A model generated the notes under the pieces. It ran no database searches and was not told the origin of the DNA. It was given only the letters and a program-made list of their open reading frames with translations. Source: Gammaproteobacteria bacterium CG_4_10_14_0_2_um_filter_38_22 (lineage in GTDB: Bacteria > Pseudomonadota > Gammaproteobacteria > Coxiellales > Coxiellaceae). From it: DNA of 38,438 nt. The DNA lies in assembly GCA_002793195.1 (NCBI GenBank), contig PFPT01000036.1, positions 1 to 38,438 on the forward strand. The letters run 5' to 3'. Below are positions 1-9,725 of this stretch, in pieces; positions within the stretch are counted from its first letter, which is position 1, and each line of letters starts with the position of its first letter. The position numbers were made by a program, and so were the translations under genes.

Positions 1-159
1 TCCATGGCTTCCAGATTTGATCGTTCAAGCGGCTTCAGCTGCTACGTAAGCGCCCCGGGTTTTTGAGAAGTTACAAAAGAAAGATACAACTCATTGTTTT
101 TTAATGGTTTTTTGTAATTAACACCTTGGGGTGAATCACATCAGATTTAGAGAAAAATA
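1..159. other. Left-edge spacer, possible gene ends
   Basis: This stretch lies beyond the 3' end of the yhdP-like gene. On the plus strand, frame 2 is open from base 2 to a TAA at 47-49 and reads like a protein tail (PWLPDLIVQAASAAT), so a plus-strand gene may end here. On the minus strand an ATG at 5-3 is preceded by GGAAG, so a minus-strand gene could instead begin here. About 15 codons are too few to choose between them. Bases 50-159 are AT-rich and show no convincing gene or hairpin terminator. Confidence 0.25.
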
Positions 160-2472
160 TTAAGTGATTTGCCGCACAACTGGTTTTTTCCAAGTACCTG
201 TTATATGGTATTCTTTTTCCATCATTTCACCAATGCTCGGTGAAGCTAGCTTATTAGCAACCCACGCAACCGCGCCAACCACTGGTCCACCAGCCAAACC
301 CACCAAAGTAGGCAAACTTGATGAAATTTGTGGTGCAATACGCATCAACAAATCATTTTGTTCATTTTGCAGGCTGATTTTACCAATGAGATTTATCTTT
401 GCTAAGGCGCTATCAATATCAATGCCACGCGTCCAAAGCGCGCCATTTTTTACGTCCCATTTTCCGCGCAATGCATCAAACGCAAATCCTTTTTTTGTTA
501 TAGATGAAAAATCCAAAGTCAAAAAACGTGATATGGATTCCAAGCTAAGCAAATTAAACAAATGACCCAATGATAAATTCATTTCGGTCCCAGAATCCAA
601 TTGCGTAATGCGAGCATGCTGCAAATCTATGCGCATTTGTCCGCGCGCTGCGCTCATCGAAAATTGTTGTGGCGAACTCGGCCAAGTTAAAGCAAATTCA
701 GCAGCCAACACCCCGCCTTTTAATCGTGATGACAAGTGATATTGCGATAATATCGCTCCCAAATTATCGCTTTGCACATTGCCCTGCAATGTTGTTTCTT
801 GGTGAAGATGCCGTTTAATCCAATTGCCATGCGCTGAAAAAACCAACCAACGTGAATGTAATTTTATTTTTTTAAACTGCAGTCCATCTTGCCTAGATCG
901 CGCTATAAGCTGCAAATCACCATCGGATTGCTGATTCACATATAAATTTTTAATGACTAAATTAAATGATAACAAATCAGCTGGATTGATTTCAGGAAAA
1001 TTAAGTTGCGCATTATCATCTTCGCCAGTTTTCCAATATAAATAATGCACATCTGCATTAACAGGCATTGCATTATTTCCAGGAACGGCAATATCAGCAA
1101 ATACAATTTGATTATGCAATTGAATAAAATATCCCGAATCTAATGGTGATAAGTTAATCTGCAATCCATTCCAATCTTGATGTAGCAAATAAAATTTTTG
1201 TAAAATTAATTTTATTTTTTTATCTGACGTAACGTTGATTGAAAACAAAATAGGCGTTTGAAAAACAACAGCGGCAATGTTTTTTGCAATCAATTGATCA
1301 TTCATCAAAGCGGCATCACCACGCATGTTCGATAAATCAACATGCCATTTTGGTATGCTAATGGTATTATTTAAAAAATAAACCGTCACTTGCAATCGCG
1401 ACATTGCATTACTCAGATTAAATTGAGATAGCGGCATATGTATACGCGCATTACATTTCACCAAACCATCGCCACGGATATCGGAAAAATGATTGGCATG
1501 AAACTCAGGTATTTTTTGCAATAAAAAAAACAGTTTTTTTAATGGCATTTTCAATGTAACACCCGCAGATAAAATGGGTTTTATCCAATCTGAAATGGTC
1601 GCATGAATATTCCGAATAGATTCACCAAATAATACGGTGCTTGCTGACAAACTGATTTTTTTAGATTGGGGATCCCAATTTGCTGCTGCTGTGGTTTTGG
1701 GAATAGTGATACCCAACATCGATATATTATGAACAGCAAAAGCCGCTTTCGCACTATCCCATTGCTTATTTTTATAATTCGCCCACAATTTAAAATCAAT
1801 CCAGCCTTTCATAAAAGAGACATCATGACCATAAGCAAAAACAGATGCTATTGCATAGGGATTATCTAACGGATTACCGGTCACATGAGCAACAACCTGA
1901 ATATCGGATGACAGCCAATTGAAATCAGCAGTGATGCGATGTTTTTGCCCGCGATTTTTAATTGTAATGTTCACTGGATTTAGCGTAACACAGTGAATAT
2001 TGATACCACACCAGGTTAATTTTGTATTTTGCAATTCAATTTCAGGCTGCGATACAATCCAATTAACGGCTGAAAAAAAAGATGAGGCTGTATTATTTTT
2101 TTTATGCTCATTTATTTTTAATTGTAACCCATTAATCTGAATTTCTGATGTCACAAATCGCTTTTTCCACAAGCTATCCCATAAATTGACTTTAACGGAT
2201 ATATCGCGAAAATAAGTTGTTGAGCCAATCGCGCTATTCAAGTTAACATCATGAAAAATAAAAATGGGCAAAAAAGAAAATCCACCGATATGAATGCGTT
2301 TAATTTGCACCGGCTGTTTTAACACATCACTGGCGATTTTCGAAAAAATAACATTATTTTGATAATAACGATTAATCACAAAATAACTGCTGTTAAGCAA
2401 TACAGTAAGCGCAATAATAATCAGAGCCGCAATCAAAATGAGTTTTTTGAAAAACTGATAAATAACACGCAT
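160..2472 (-). CDS. yhdP: YhdP/AsmA-like envelope protein (short form)
   Basis: Likely inner-membrane-anchored, periplasm-spanning protein of the AsmA/YhdP group, whose members help carry phospholipids to the outer membrane. What I see: 770 aa, one hydrophobic anchor at about residues 10-32, then a long beta-rich region with no enzyme motif. The C-terminus (GGPVVGAVAWVANKL, then YHITGTW) matches the YhdP ending as I know it. E. coli YhdP is about 1270 aa, so this copy is much shorter, mostly in the middle. It starts 5 bases after the mreD stop and is the last gene of the mreBCD transcription unit. In many gammaproteobacteria maf and rng separate mreD from yhdP; here they are absent. Family assignment is fairly sure; exact function is inferred. 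Confidence 0.8.
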   Translation of the reverse strand: MRVIYQFFKKLILIAALIIIALTVLLNSSYFVINRYYQNNVIFSKIASDVLKQPVQIKRIHIGGFSFLPIFIFHDVNLNSAIGSTTYFRDISVKVNLWDSLWKKRFVTSEIQINGLQLKINEHKKNNTASSFFSAVNWIVSQPEIELQNTKLTWCGINIHCVTLNPVNITIKNRGQKHRITADFNWLSSDIQVVAHVTGNPLDNPYAIASVFAYGHDVSFMKGWIDFKLWANYKNKQWDSAKAAFAVHNISMLGITIPKTTAAANWDPQSKKISLSASTVLFGESIRNIHATISDWIKPILSAGVTLKMPLKKLFFLLQKIPEFHANHFSDIRGDGLVKCNARIHMPLSQFNLSNAMSRLQVTVYFLNNTISIPKWHVDLSNMRGDAALMNDQLIAKNIAAVVFQTPILFSINVTSDKKIKLILQKFYLLHQDWNGLQINLSPLDSGYFIQLHNQIVFADIAVPGNNAMPVNADVHYLYWKTGEDDNAQLNFPEINPADLLSFNLVIKNLYVNQQSDGDLQLIARSRQDGLQFKKIKLHSRWLVFSAHGNWIKRHLHQETTLQGNVQSDNLGAILSQYHLSSRLKGGVLAAEFALTWPSSPQQFSMSAARGQMRIDLQHARITQLDSGTEMNLSLGHLFNLLSLESISRFLTLDFSSITKKGFAFDALRGKWDVKNGALWTRGIDIDSALAKINLIGKISLQNEQNDLLMRIAPQISSSLPTLVGLAGGPVVGAVAWVANKLASPSIGEMMEKEYHITGTWKKPVVRQIT

Positions 2473-2477
2473 AAATT

Positions 2478-2957
2478 CTACGATATTTTTTGAGTTTTTG
2501 GCCTCGTCACATCAATTAAATCATATAGCCACGGCCAAATCACGATTGTCGTAAATACGGATAATCCGTTCAGCTCAACATGCGTGCTATGGCCAGTAAA
2601 TCCTAAAATCAAACTACGCAATATCACATTGAAAATAGCAAAAAAACCCAAAAATAAAGCTTGCTGCCATCGCGGAGAATGAAAAACAACCGCATGAAAC
2701 TTCAATAAAATATAAGTAAGGAAAACAAAAACCAACGATTGTTGACCAATGGGCGTTCCAATAATTAAATCCATCACAATACCAATCGTCCAGGCAAAAC
2801 CAACGCCGCATTGTTCAGGCGAAACTATCACCCAAAATAACAACACGGATAAAATCCATTGCGGTCGTAACCAAATCGCCCATTGCGGCAAGGGAATAAT
2901 TGTCAACACAATTGCAACTAAAAAAGTAAATCCTATGAAAAAATAATTTGTCTTCAT
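2478..2957 (-). CDS. mreD: Rod shape-determining protein MreD
   Basis: Integral inner-membrane protein of the elongasome, working with MreB, MreC, RodA and PBP2 to guide lateral wall growth. It has 159 aa, close to the usual size of about 160, and is hydrophobic throughout, with about five membrane segments. Its ATG overlaps the mreC stop by four bases (ATGA), which indicates translational coupling. The yhdP-like gene follows after 5 bases. Sequence conservation in MreD is low, so position after mreC is a main part of the evidence, but the hydropathy and length agree. Confidence 0.92.
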   Translation of the reverse strand: MKTNYFFIGFTFLVAIVLTIIPLPQWAIWLRPQWILSVLLFWVIVSPEQCGVGFAWTIGIVMDLIIGTPIGQQSLVFVFLTYILLKFHAVVFHSPRWQQALFLGFFAIFNVILRSLILGFTGHSTHVELNGLSVFTTIVIWPWLYDLIDVTRPKTQKIS

Positions 2958-3931
2958 GTCTTCATCACCGACGTCGGTTTATTTGTTTTTTTCGACACTG
3001 TTACTTTTTCTTTTTTTGTTTTTTTAACAACTGCTATTTTATTGGTTTGAGCGGTATCGTCAGACGTATCTGCACTGTCATTTTGCAACTCACGCTGAAC
3101 AGATTGCATTAACTTTGATTTACTTGGCCAGGACAATAAAACTTGCTCAGTTTGATTCAGATGCGCTGCAGGTGTTAATACAATTTTTTCAACCGGCGCA
3201 TTTTCAGCATGCTTAATTTCAGCAACTGTACCAACAGGATAACCAATGGGATAACACAACCCCAATCCTGATGTCACAAACAAATCCCCTTTTTGAATAT
3301 GGCTCATGTCTGGCATATTAATCAACGCAAGTTGGCCCGCAACACCTGTACCTACTGCAATTGCACGCGCGCCATCACGATAATCTTCAACAGGCACTGC
3401 AGACTGTTTGTCTGTAATTAATAATACTTTGCTTGTGAATGCGCCTACACCAACCACTTGACCCATCACACCAAATCCATCCAACACGGGCTGTCCTTGG
3501 TAGACTTTGTTATTCGTGCCTTTATCCAAAACCACTTCTTGTAAATTAGGATCCAACGATACCGCCAACAATCGCGCCACTGATACGCGACCCGAAATGT
3601 CGGAAGTTGATTTTAACAATTGTCGCAGCTGCGCATTTTCTTTTTCAAGCACCAACAGTTTTTGTAAACGCGATTCCAATAAAATTTCACGTACACGCAA
3701 TTCTTCATTTTCATGCACAAGATGATCTTGACGTGTCACGCCTGCATTCAACCAATTCATAAAACGAATAGGAGAATCGACCATAAACTGAATAGGATAA
3801 GCAGTACTTGCTGAAAGACGCACACTCCAAGCTCGAAAAGCAATAGAGCGCTGATCAAGAACGACAAGCACTAATGATAAGATAAGAAAAACAAAGGCTC
3901 GCAATCCCGGACCCGAGCCTTGATCAAACAT
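2954..3931 (-). CDS. mreC: Rod shape-determining protein MreC
   Basis: Bitopic inner-membrane protein that scaffolds the elongasome in the periplasm and activates PBP2/RodA. The 325 aa hold an N-terminal membrane segment (about 10-30), a coiled coil (about 68-107, rich in Glu/Leu heptads) and the beta-rich MreC core, including VVDxG-like and GDLFVTSGLG stretches. The last 45 residues or so are a low-complexity Lys/Thr/Ser tail (repeated KKTKKEK-type runs), which is variable in the family. It follows mreB after about 30 bases and overlaps mreD by four, so the three genes form one operon. Confidence 0.95.
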   Translation of the reverse strand: MFDQGSGPGLRAFVFLILSLVLVVLDQRSIAFRAWSVRLSASTAYPIQFMVDSPIRFMNWLNAGVTRQDHLVHENEELRVREILLESRLQKLLVLEKENAQLRQLLKSTSDISGRVSVARLLAVSLDPNLQEVVLDKGTNNKVYQGQPVLDGFGVMGQVVGVGAFTSKVLLITDKQSAVPVEDYRDGARAIAVGTGVAGQLALINMPDMSHIQKGDLFVTSGLGLCYPIGYPVGTVAEIKHAENAPVEKIVLTPAAHLNQTEQVLLSWPSKSKLMQSVQRELQNDSADTSDDTAQTNKIAVVKKTKKEKVTVSKKTNKPTSVMKT

Positions 3932-3962
3932 GCGTTTAATGAGGCTAACTCCTATGCCTTAC

Positions 3963-5063
<1,101 letters not shown>

Positions 5064-5131
5064 CTAACTGAATTTTGCCGTGAAGTCGAGGTAAGCCGCG
5101 AAAAATATCGCATTTTGAATTTTGTTGGGTA

Positions 5132-5137
5132 TATAAT
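5132..5137 (+). promoter_or_regulatory. Candidate -10 box for gatCAB
   Basis: A perfect TATAAT lies 33 bases before the gatC ATG in the mreB/gatC divergent spacer. No good -35 is present at 16-18 bases upstream; TTGAAT at 5115-5120 is too close (11 bases). This is a pattern call only. Confidence 0.4.
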
Positions 5138-5169
5138 GTCGACCCATCACTTTTAGCCTGGAGATTGGC

Positions 5170-5466
5170 ATGAGCAACCTCACCGCAGCAGATCTGCAAA
5201 AAATGGCCGAACTGTCCAAATTAGATTTACCTCAAGATAAATTACCCACTCTCACGGATCGCTTAGAAAATATTTTAACGTTAGTGAAAAAAATGGATGC
5301 CATCGACACAAAAAATATCGAACCGCTTGCGCATTCATTTGATGCAACACAACCCTTACGCAAAGACATTGTTTCTGAAAAAAATCAACGTGATGTATTT
5401 CAAGAAAATGCACCGAACGTAGAATCTGGTTTATATATTGTTCCCAAGTTTGTCGAGGCTGAATAA
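5170..5466 (+). CDS. gatC: Asp/Glu-tRNA amidotransferase subunit C
   Basis: Small stabilising subunit of GatCAB, which converts Glu-tRNA(Gln) and/or Asp-tRNA(Asn) to the amide forms. It wraps between GatA and GatB. 98 aa, typical of the family (about 95-100), with the N-terminal helix [17 protein letters not shown] and the segment [17 protein letters not shown], the usual 'PL.H......LR.D' signature. GGAG at 5160-5163 sits six bases before the ATG. The stop overlaps the gatA start by one base. Confidence 0.95.
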   Translation: MSNLTAADLQKMAELSKLDLPQDKLPTLTDRLENILTLVKKMDAIDTKNIEPLAHSFDATQPLRKDIVSEKNQRDVFQENAPNVESGLYIVPKFVEAE

Positions 5467-6920
5467 TGATGCACGAAAAATCCATTTCCGAATTATCTCA
5501 ATTGTTACATGATAAAAAAATTTCAAGCAAAGAATTAACACAGCATTTTTTAAATCGCATCAAACAATTTGATAAAGCATTAAACTCATTTATTACCGTA
5601 ACTGAAGAAAATGCCCTAAAACAAGCTGACAACGCTGATAAAAAAATCGCAGCCGGCGATGCACATCCATTAACAGGCATTCCGATTGCACAAAAAGATA
5701 TTTTTTGCACGCAAGGTGTTAAAACGACCTGCGGTTCAAAAATGCTGGATAATTTTATCGCCCCTTATGACGCAACCGTCATTGAAAAATGCAATGCAAC
5801 CGGTTTGGTTATGCTGGGTAAAACCAACATGGATGAATTTGCAATGGGCTCATCCAACGAGACCAGTTTTTACGGCGCTGTAAAAAATCCCTGGGATACC
5901 ACGCGCACACCCGGCGGATCATCTGGTGGATCAGCAGCGGCAGTAGCCAGCCGCATTGCGCCCATTGCAACCGGAACTGACACCGGCGGATCTATTCGTC
6001 AACCAGCAGCACTATCTGGAATTACAGGCTTAAAACCCACTTATGGTCGCGTATCGCGTTATGGCATGATTGCATTTGCATCCAGTTTAGATTGTGGCGG
6101 CGTGTTATCACAATCTGCGCAAGATGCTGCACTACTATTAAATGTGATCGCAGGACATGACAAAAAAGATTCCACGTCTATTCATCATGATGTGCCTGAT
6201 TACACAAAAACATTAACTGATTCACTCAAGGGTCGCGTCATTGGTTTGCCGGAAGAATATTTTACGGGCGGGTTAAATAGCGACGTTGAAAAAAATATTC
6301 AAGACAGCATTAAGTTATATGAAAAATTAGGCGCCACATTTAAAAAGATTTCACTACCACATACCGATTTAGCCACCTCAGCCTATTATGTCATTGCACC
6401 AGCAGAAGCATCGTCGAATTTAGCACGCTATGATGGCGTGCGTTATGGTTATCGCTGTAATCACCCTAAAAACTTAGAAGATTTATACAAACGTTCACGC
6501 AGCGAAGGATTTGGCGAAGAAGTGCAACGTCGCATTATGATCGGTACCTATGTGCTGTCTTCTGGTTTTTATGATGCTTATTATTTAAAGGCACAAAAAA
6601 TACGCCGCTTAATTCGCGATGATTTTATGCATGCGTTTAATGATGTTGACTGCATCTTAACACCGACAGCGCCAACACCTGCTTTTAAACTAGGTGAAAA
6701 ATCACAAGATCCGGTTGCTATGTATTTATCTGATATTTTCACCATCGCGGTCAATTTAGCTGGATTACCTGGCATTTCTATCCCTGCTGGATTTTCAAAT
6801 GCATTGCCTGTTGGTTTGCAGTTAATTGGCAAGCCATTTGATGAAGCGACTATTTTAAATGTCGCGCATCAATTTCAACTCAACACGGATTGGCATAAAT
6901 CATTCCCGACAGAATACTAA
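5466..6920 (+). CDS. gatA: Asp/Glu-tRNA amidotransferase subunit A
   Basis: Glutaminase subunit that releases ammonia from Gln and channels it to GatB. 484 aa, normal length. The amidase-signature triad is visible: Lys77 (IAQKDIF), cis-Ser152 (PGGSSGGSA) and nucleophile Ser176 ([11 protein letters not shown]), with the spacing known for bacterial GatA. The start is ATGATG: the first ATG overlaps the gatC stop and the second, one codon on, would do as well; GAGG at 5455-5458 serves either. The 18-base gap to gatB supports a three-gene operon. Confidence 0.97.
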   Translation: MMHEKSISELSQLLHDKKISSKELTQHFLNRIKQFDKALNSFITVTEENALKQADNADKKIAAGDAHPLTGIPIAQKDIFCTQGVKTTCGSKMLDNFIAPYDATVIEKCNATGLVMLGKTNMDEFAMGSSNETSFYGAVKNPWDTTRTPGGSSGGSAAAVASRIAPIATGTDTGGSIRQPAALSGITGLKPTYGRVSRYGMIAFASSLDCGGVLSQSAQDAALLLNVIAGHDKKDSTSIHHDVPDYTKTLTDSLKGRVIGLPEEYFTGGLNSDVEKNIQDSIKLYEKLGATFKKISLPHTDLATSAYYVIAPAEASSNLARYDGVRYGYRCNHPKNLEDLYKRSRSEGFGEEVQRRIMIGTYVLSSGFYDAYYLKAQKIRRLIRDDFMHAFNDVDCILTPTAPTPAFKLGEKSQDPVAMYLSDIFTIAVNLAGLPGISIPAGFSNALPVGLQLIGKPFDEATILNVAHQFQLNTDWHKSFPTEY

Positions 6921-6938
6921 TATTTTTACGAGGCACAC

Positions 6939-8378
6939 ATGACTTGGGAAACAGTAATTGGACTTGAAGTCCACGTTCAACTTGCAACGAAAACAAAAAT
7001 ATTTTCAGGCGCATCAACCGCATTTGGTGCTGAACCCAACACACAAGCTTGTGCTGTTGATTTGGGTTTGCCTGGCGTACTACCTGTATTAAATGAAGAG
7101 ACTGTAAAGCTAGCCGTCACTTTCGGTTTAAGTGTGGGCGCGCAAATCACAAAATGCTCTGTTTTCGCGCGTAAAAATTATTTTTATCCTGATTTACCAA
7201 AAGGGTACCAAATTTCACAACACAATTTACCTATTGTCGGCGAAGGAAAATTAGATATCACATTAGATGATGGCGCAACCAAAACCATTCGTATCACACG
7301 TGCACATTTAGAAGAAGATGCCGGGAAATCATTACATGAAGGGTTGCCCAATGTATCAGGGGTGGATTTAAACCGTGCAGGCACGCCTTTATTAGAAATT
7401 GTATCCGAGCCTGATATGCGATCAAGCAGTGAAGCAGTTGCTTATTTAAAAAAACTACACCAGTTGGTGCGTTATTTAGGTATTTCTGATGGCAATATGC
7501 AAGAAGGCTCGTTTCGTTGTGATGTGAATATTTCACTGCGTAAAATGGGGGCTGACACATTCGGCACACGCGCTGAAATCAAAAATGTGAATTCATTTAA
7601 ATTTGTAGAACAAGCTATTGAATACGAAATAGATCGCCAAAAAGAAATATTAGAAAATGGCGGTACGATTATTCAAGAAACACGTCAATATGATCCTGAT
7701 GAAAATATCACGCGCAGTTTGCGCAGCAAAGAAAATGCGCCAGATTATCGCTATTTTCCTGATCCGGACTTATTGCCTGTTGTTGTTTCAGATGCGTATT
7801 TAGCATCCATCCTGGAAACATTACCCGAGCTACCTTGGCACAAACGAGATCGCCTCAAACAAGATTATGATTTAAATGATTATGATGCCGAATTTATTTC
7901 AGGGCAATTGGCCATTGCACATTATTTTGAAGCTGCTTTGAAAAATGCGAATGGCGCAAAACCCAAATTGATTGCCAACTGGATTGCCGGCGAACTCTCT
8001 GCCTTTTTAAACAAACACAATCTATCCATTGAACAATCTCCTATTAATGCAAAACAATTGGGTGAATTGGTGGCGCGCATTCATGACAACACCATTTCAA
8101 ATAATATTGCCAAACAAGTTTTTGAAGCACTGTGGAACAAAGCAGGCTCTGTCGATGAAATCATCGAAGAAAAGGGTTTAAAACAAATCACGGACACAGG
8201 CGCGATTGAAAAAATGATTGACACCATTATCGCAAATAATCCAAATCAAGTTGCAGACTATCGCGCTGGCAAAGAAAAATTATTTGGATTTTTTGTGGGC
8301 CTTGTTATGAAGGAAACAAAAGGAAAAGCAAATCCAGCACAATTGAACGCCCTGCTGAAGCAAAAACTACAAAGCTAA
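6939..8378 (+). CDS. gatB: Asp/Glu-tRNA amidotransferase subunit B
   Basis: Kinase/transamidase subunit that binds the misacylated tRNA, activates its side-chain carboxyl with ATP and transfers ammonia. 479 aa. Family motifs: N-terminal [29 protein letters not shown] and [15 protein letters not shown]; the last 110 residues or so are the helical tRNA-binding YqeY-like tail. GAGG at 6930-6933 precedes the ATG. With gltX in the same window, a route through a Glu-tRNA(Gln) intermediate is plausible; whether glnS also exists cannot be seen. Confidence 0.97.
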   Translation: MTWETVIGLEVHVQLATKTKIFSGASTAFGAEPNTQACAVDLGLPGVLPVLNEETVKLAVTFGLSVGAQITKCSVFARKNYFYPDLPKGYQISQHNLPIVGEGKLDITLDDGATKTIRITRAHLEEDAGKSLHEGLPNVSGVDLNRAGTPLLEIVSEPDMRSSSEAVAYLKKLHQLVRYLGISDGNMQEGSFRCDVNISLRKMGADTFGTRAEIKNVNSFKFVEQAIEYEIDRQKEILENGGTIIQETRQYDPDENITRSLRSKENAPDYRYFPDPDLLPVVVSDAYLASILETLPELPWHKRDRLKQDYDLNDYDAEFISGQLAIAHYFEAALKNANGAKPKLIANWIAGELSAFLNKHNLSIEQSPINAKQLGELVARIHDNTISNNIAKQVFEALWNKAGSVDEIIEEKGLKQITDTGAIEKMIDTIIANNPNQVADYRAGKEKLFGFFVGLVMKETKGKANPAQLNALLKQKLQS

Positions 8379-8386
8379 TTTTGTTC

Positions 8387-8392
8387 TATAAT
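8387..8392 (+). promoter_or_regulatory. Candidate -10 box for the orphan gene
   Basis: TATAAT lies 45 bases before the start of the 417-aa gene and 9 bases after the gatB stop. No clear -35 partner is seen. It suggests the gene may have its own promoter instead of being read only from gatB. Confidence 0.35.
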
Positions 8393-8436
8393 GAAGTTTA
8401 AGTTGAGTAAAGCATGTATGTGTAGAGGTGTAGCTT

Positions 8437-9690
8437 ATGGCCATAGAATCTGATTATGAAGGCGATTTTATCAGTTCAAATCCAGCCGATCCAAAATTAA
8501 GACGGCAAAATGAAGTTAAGTTGTTAATCACTTTGCTAGAGGTCGCTGACTCCAGCATCAAAAGACAAGCATGGATTTCAAAAGGCTTGCAAGATGCATT
8601 GGTTCAAACACTGATGAAAGAAAAAAGGGTCGCTGAAAAAGCAGCTCAGCAACCTTCACTCAGATCAACACAAGAAAGGCACATGGTTGATTATTATGCG
8701 AAGGCCATTTCCCATTTTAAATCAGAAACGCTAAACACACTTAGCAATGCAAGCATCGAGGCACAACAATCTTTAGATGCTTTTTTTGGAGACGATCCCA
8801 AAAAAGCGTCTGCCAAACATAAAGCAAAAAAGATAATTCAAAAAACATTTACACCCGCATTACTCACTTTAGCAAAAGATTTATTGGCGGGCTTAGCCAA
8901 TGACGAAATAACAGCAGCAGATGCGCTAAAAGATATACATCCTGCAATGCATGATGAAGTAATGACAAAATATGTTGCTGCCAAAGCAGCTTCAAAAATG
9001 GATCCCAATACCGCGCTTGAAGCAGCAATAAAATTAGCTGAAATCATAGCCTGGTCAAAAGCAATGAAGACAGAATTAAAACAAGACATTATGGTTACAA
9101 CCACTGCCGTCACATCCAAGTCACAAACAGCCGTTGAAAGAATGGAAACCAACGTAGTCTCTGTCATTGATGCAGAAAAACTTTCTCTTGCTTATGCTAA
9201 TTATGCCGGACAGTTTGCACAAATGGCTGTTAGCAAAGATAGCCCACTTGGGAAATTTATTTGCGAAACAGCTGCTATGGATGATGAAATGGGATTGCGT
9301 GGTTTATTTGAAGAAGAGCAGTTAATCGACGCCAGTAAATTAGCAATGACGCAGCTCACTGAAAAAGAACAAACTGTTTTTATCATGCTATTAAACCAAA
9401 CCGTTGCCGGATTAGATGGACAATCCGTTGGAGCAACACTAGACACGCAAGCAACACAATTAAAAACATTCCATAAAACAGACATAACAAAAATTACAGA
9501 TGAACTGGCAAAAAGCCTGACGCAACACACATCCGAACTAAGAGAAAACAATCAGACGACAGCAGAATCGGCATCAAAAGCCACAGCATCTCAATCAAAA
9601 GGAAGTTTTCATATCGCTGAAGCAACTGGTTCTGTTGAACCAAAGACGAAGACCAAAGAATCAGATGAACCCACTTCTCGCTCATCATAA
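8437..9690 (+). CDS. Helical orphan protein, effector candidate
   Basis: I do not recognise this 417-aa protein. It has no signal peptide and no membrane segment and should be cytosolic or exported by another route. It reads as almost all alpha-helix: long Ala/Lys/Glu/Leu-rich runs at about 25-115, 125-215 and 230-370, with few Pro or Gly. The last 45 residues are a low-complexity tail rich in Ser, Thr, Lys and Glu, ending PTSRSS. A polar, flexible C-terminus of this sort is common in type IVB (Dot/Icm) substrates, but that is only suggestive. AGAGGTG before the ATG is a good ribosome site. It follows gatCAB and converges on the kinase-like gene. It could also be a structural or phage-derived protein. 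Confidence 0.7.
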   Translation: MAIESDYEGDFISSNPADPKLRRQNEVKLLITLLEVADSSIKRQAWISKGLQDALVQTLMKEKRVAEKAAQQPSLRSTQERHMVDYYAKAISHFKSETLNTLSNASIEAQQSLDAFFGDDPKKASAKHKAKKIIQKTFTPALLTLAKDLLAGLANDEITAADALKDIHPAMHDEVMTKYVAAKAASKMDPNTALEAAIKLAEIIAWSKAMKTELKQDIMVTTTAVTSKSQTAVERMETNVVSVIDAEKLSLAYANYAGQFAQMAVSKDSPLGKFICETAAMDDEMGLRGLFEEEQLIDASKLAMTQLTEKEQTVFIMLLNQTVAGLDGQSVGATLDTQATQLKTFHKTDITKITDELAKSLTQHTSELRENNQTTAESASKATASQSKGSFHIAEATGSVEPKTKTKESDEPTSRSS

Positions 9691-9725
9691 AAACGATTAA
9701 CTTAGCGAAAAATTTAGAGACTCAC

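Noticed and set aside
2-49. End of an unknown plus-strand gene (PWLPDLIVQAASAAT)
   Set aside because: Only about 15 codons; kept only as a remark in the left-edge entry because a minus-strand start is equally possible.
164-565. Plus-strand frame of 133 codons antisense to the yhdP-like gene
   Set aside because: Complement of a well-supported gene; composition and lack of any family pattern mark it as a shadow.
8838-9551. Long minus-strand frames opposite the helical orphan
   Set aside because: They mirror the Ala/Lys-rich codons of the plus-strand gene, have no ribosome site, and the plus-strand gene has a good one.
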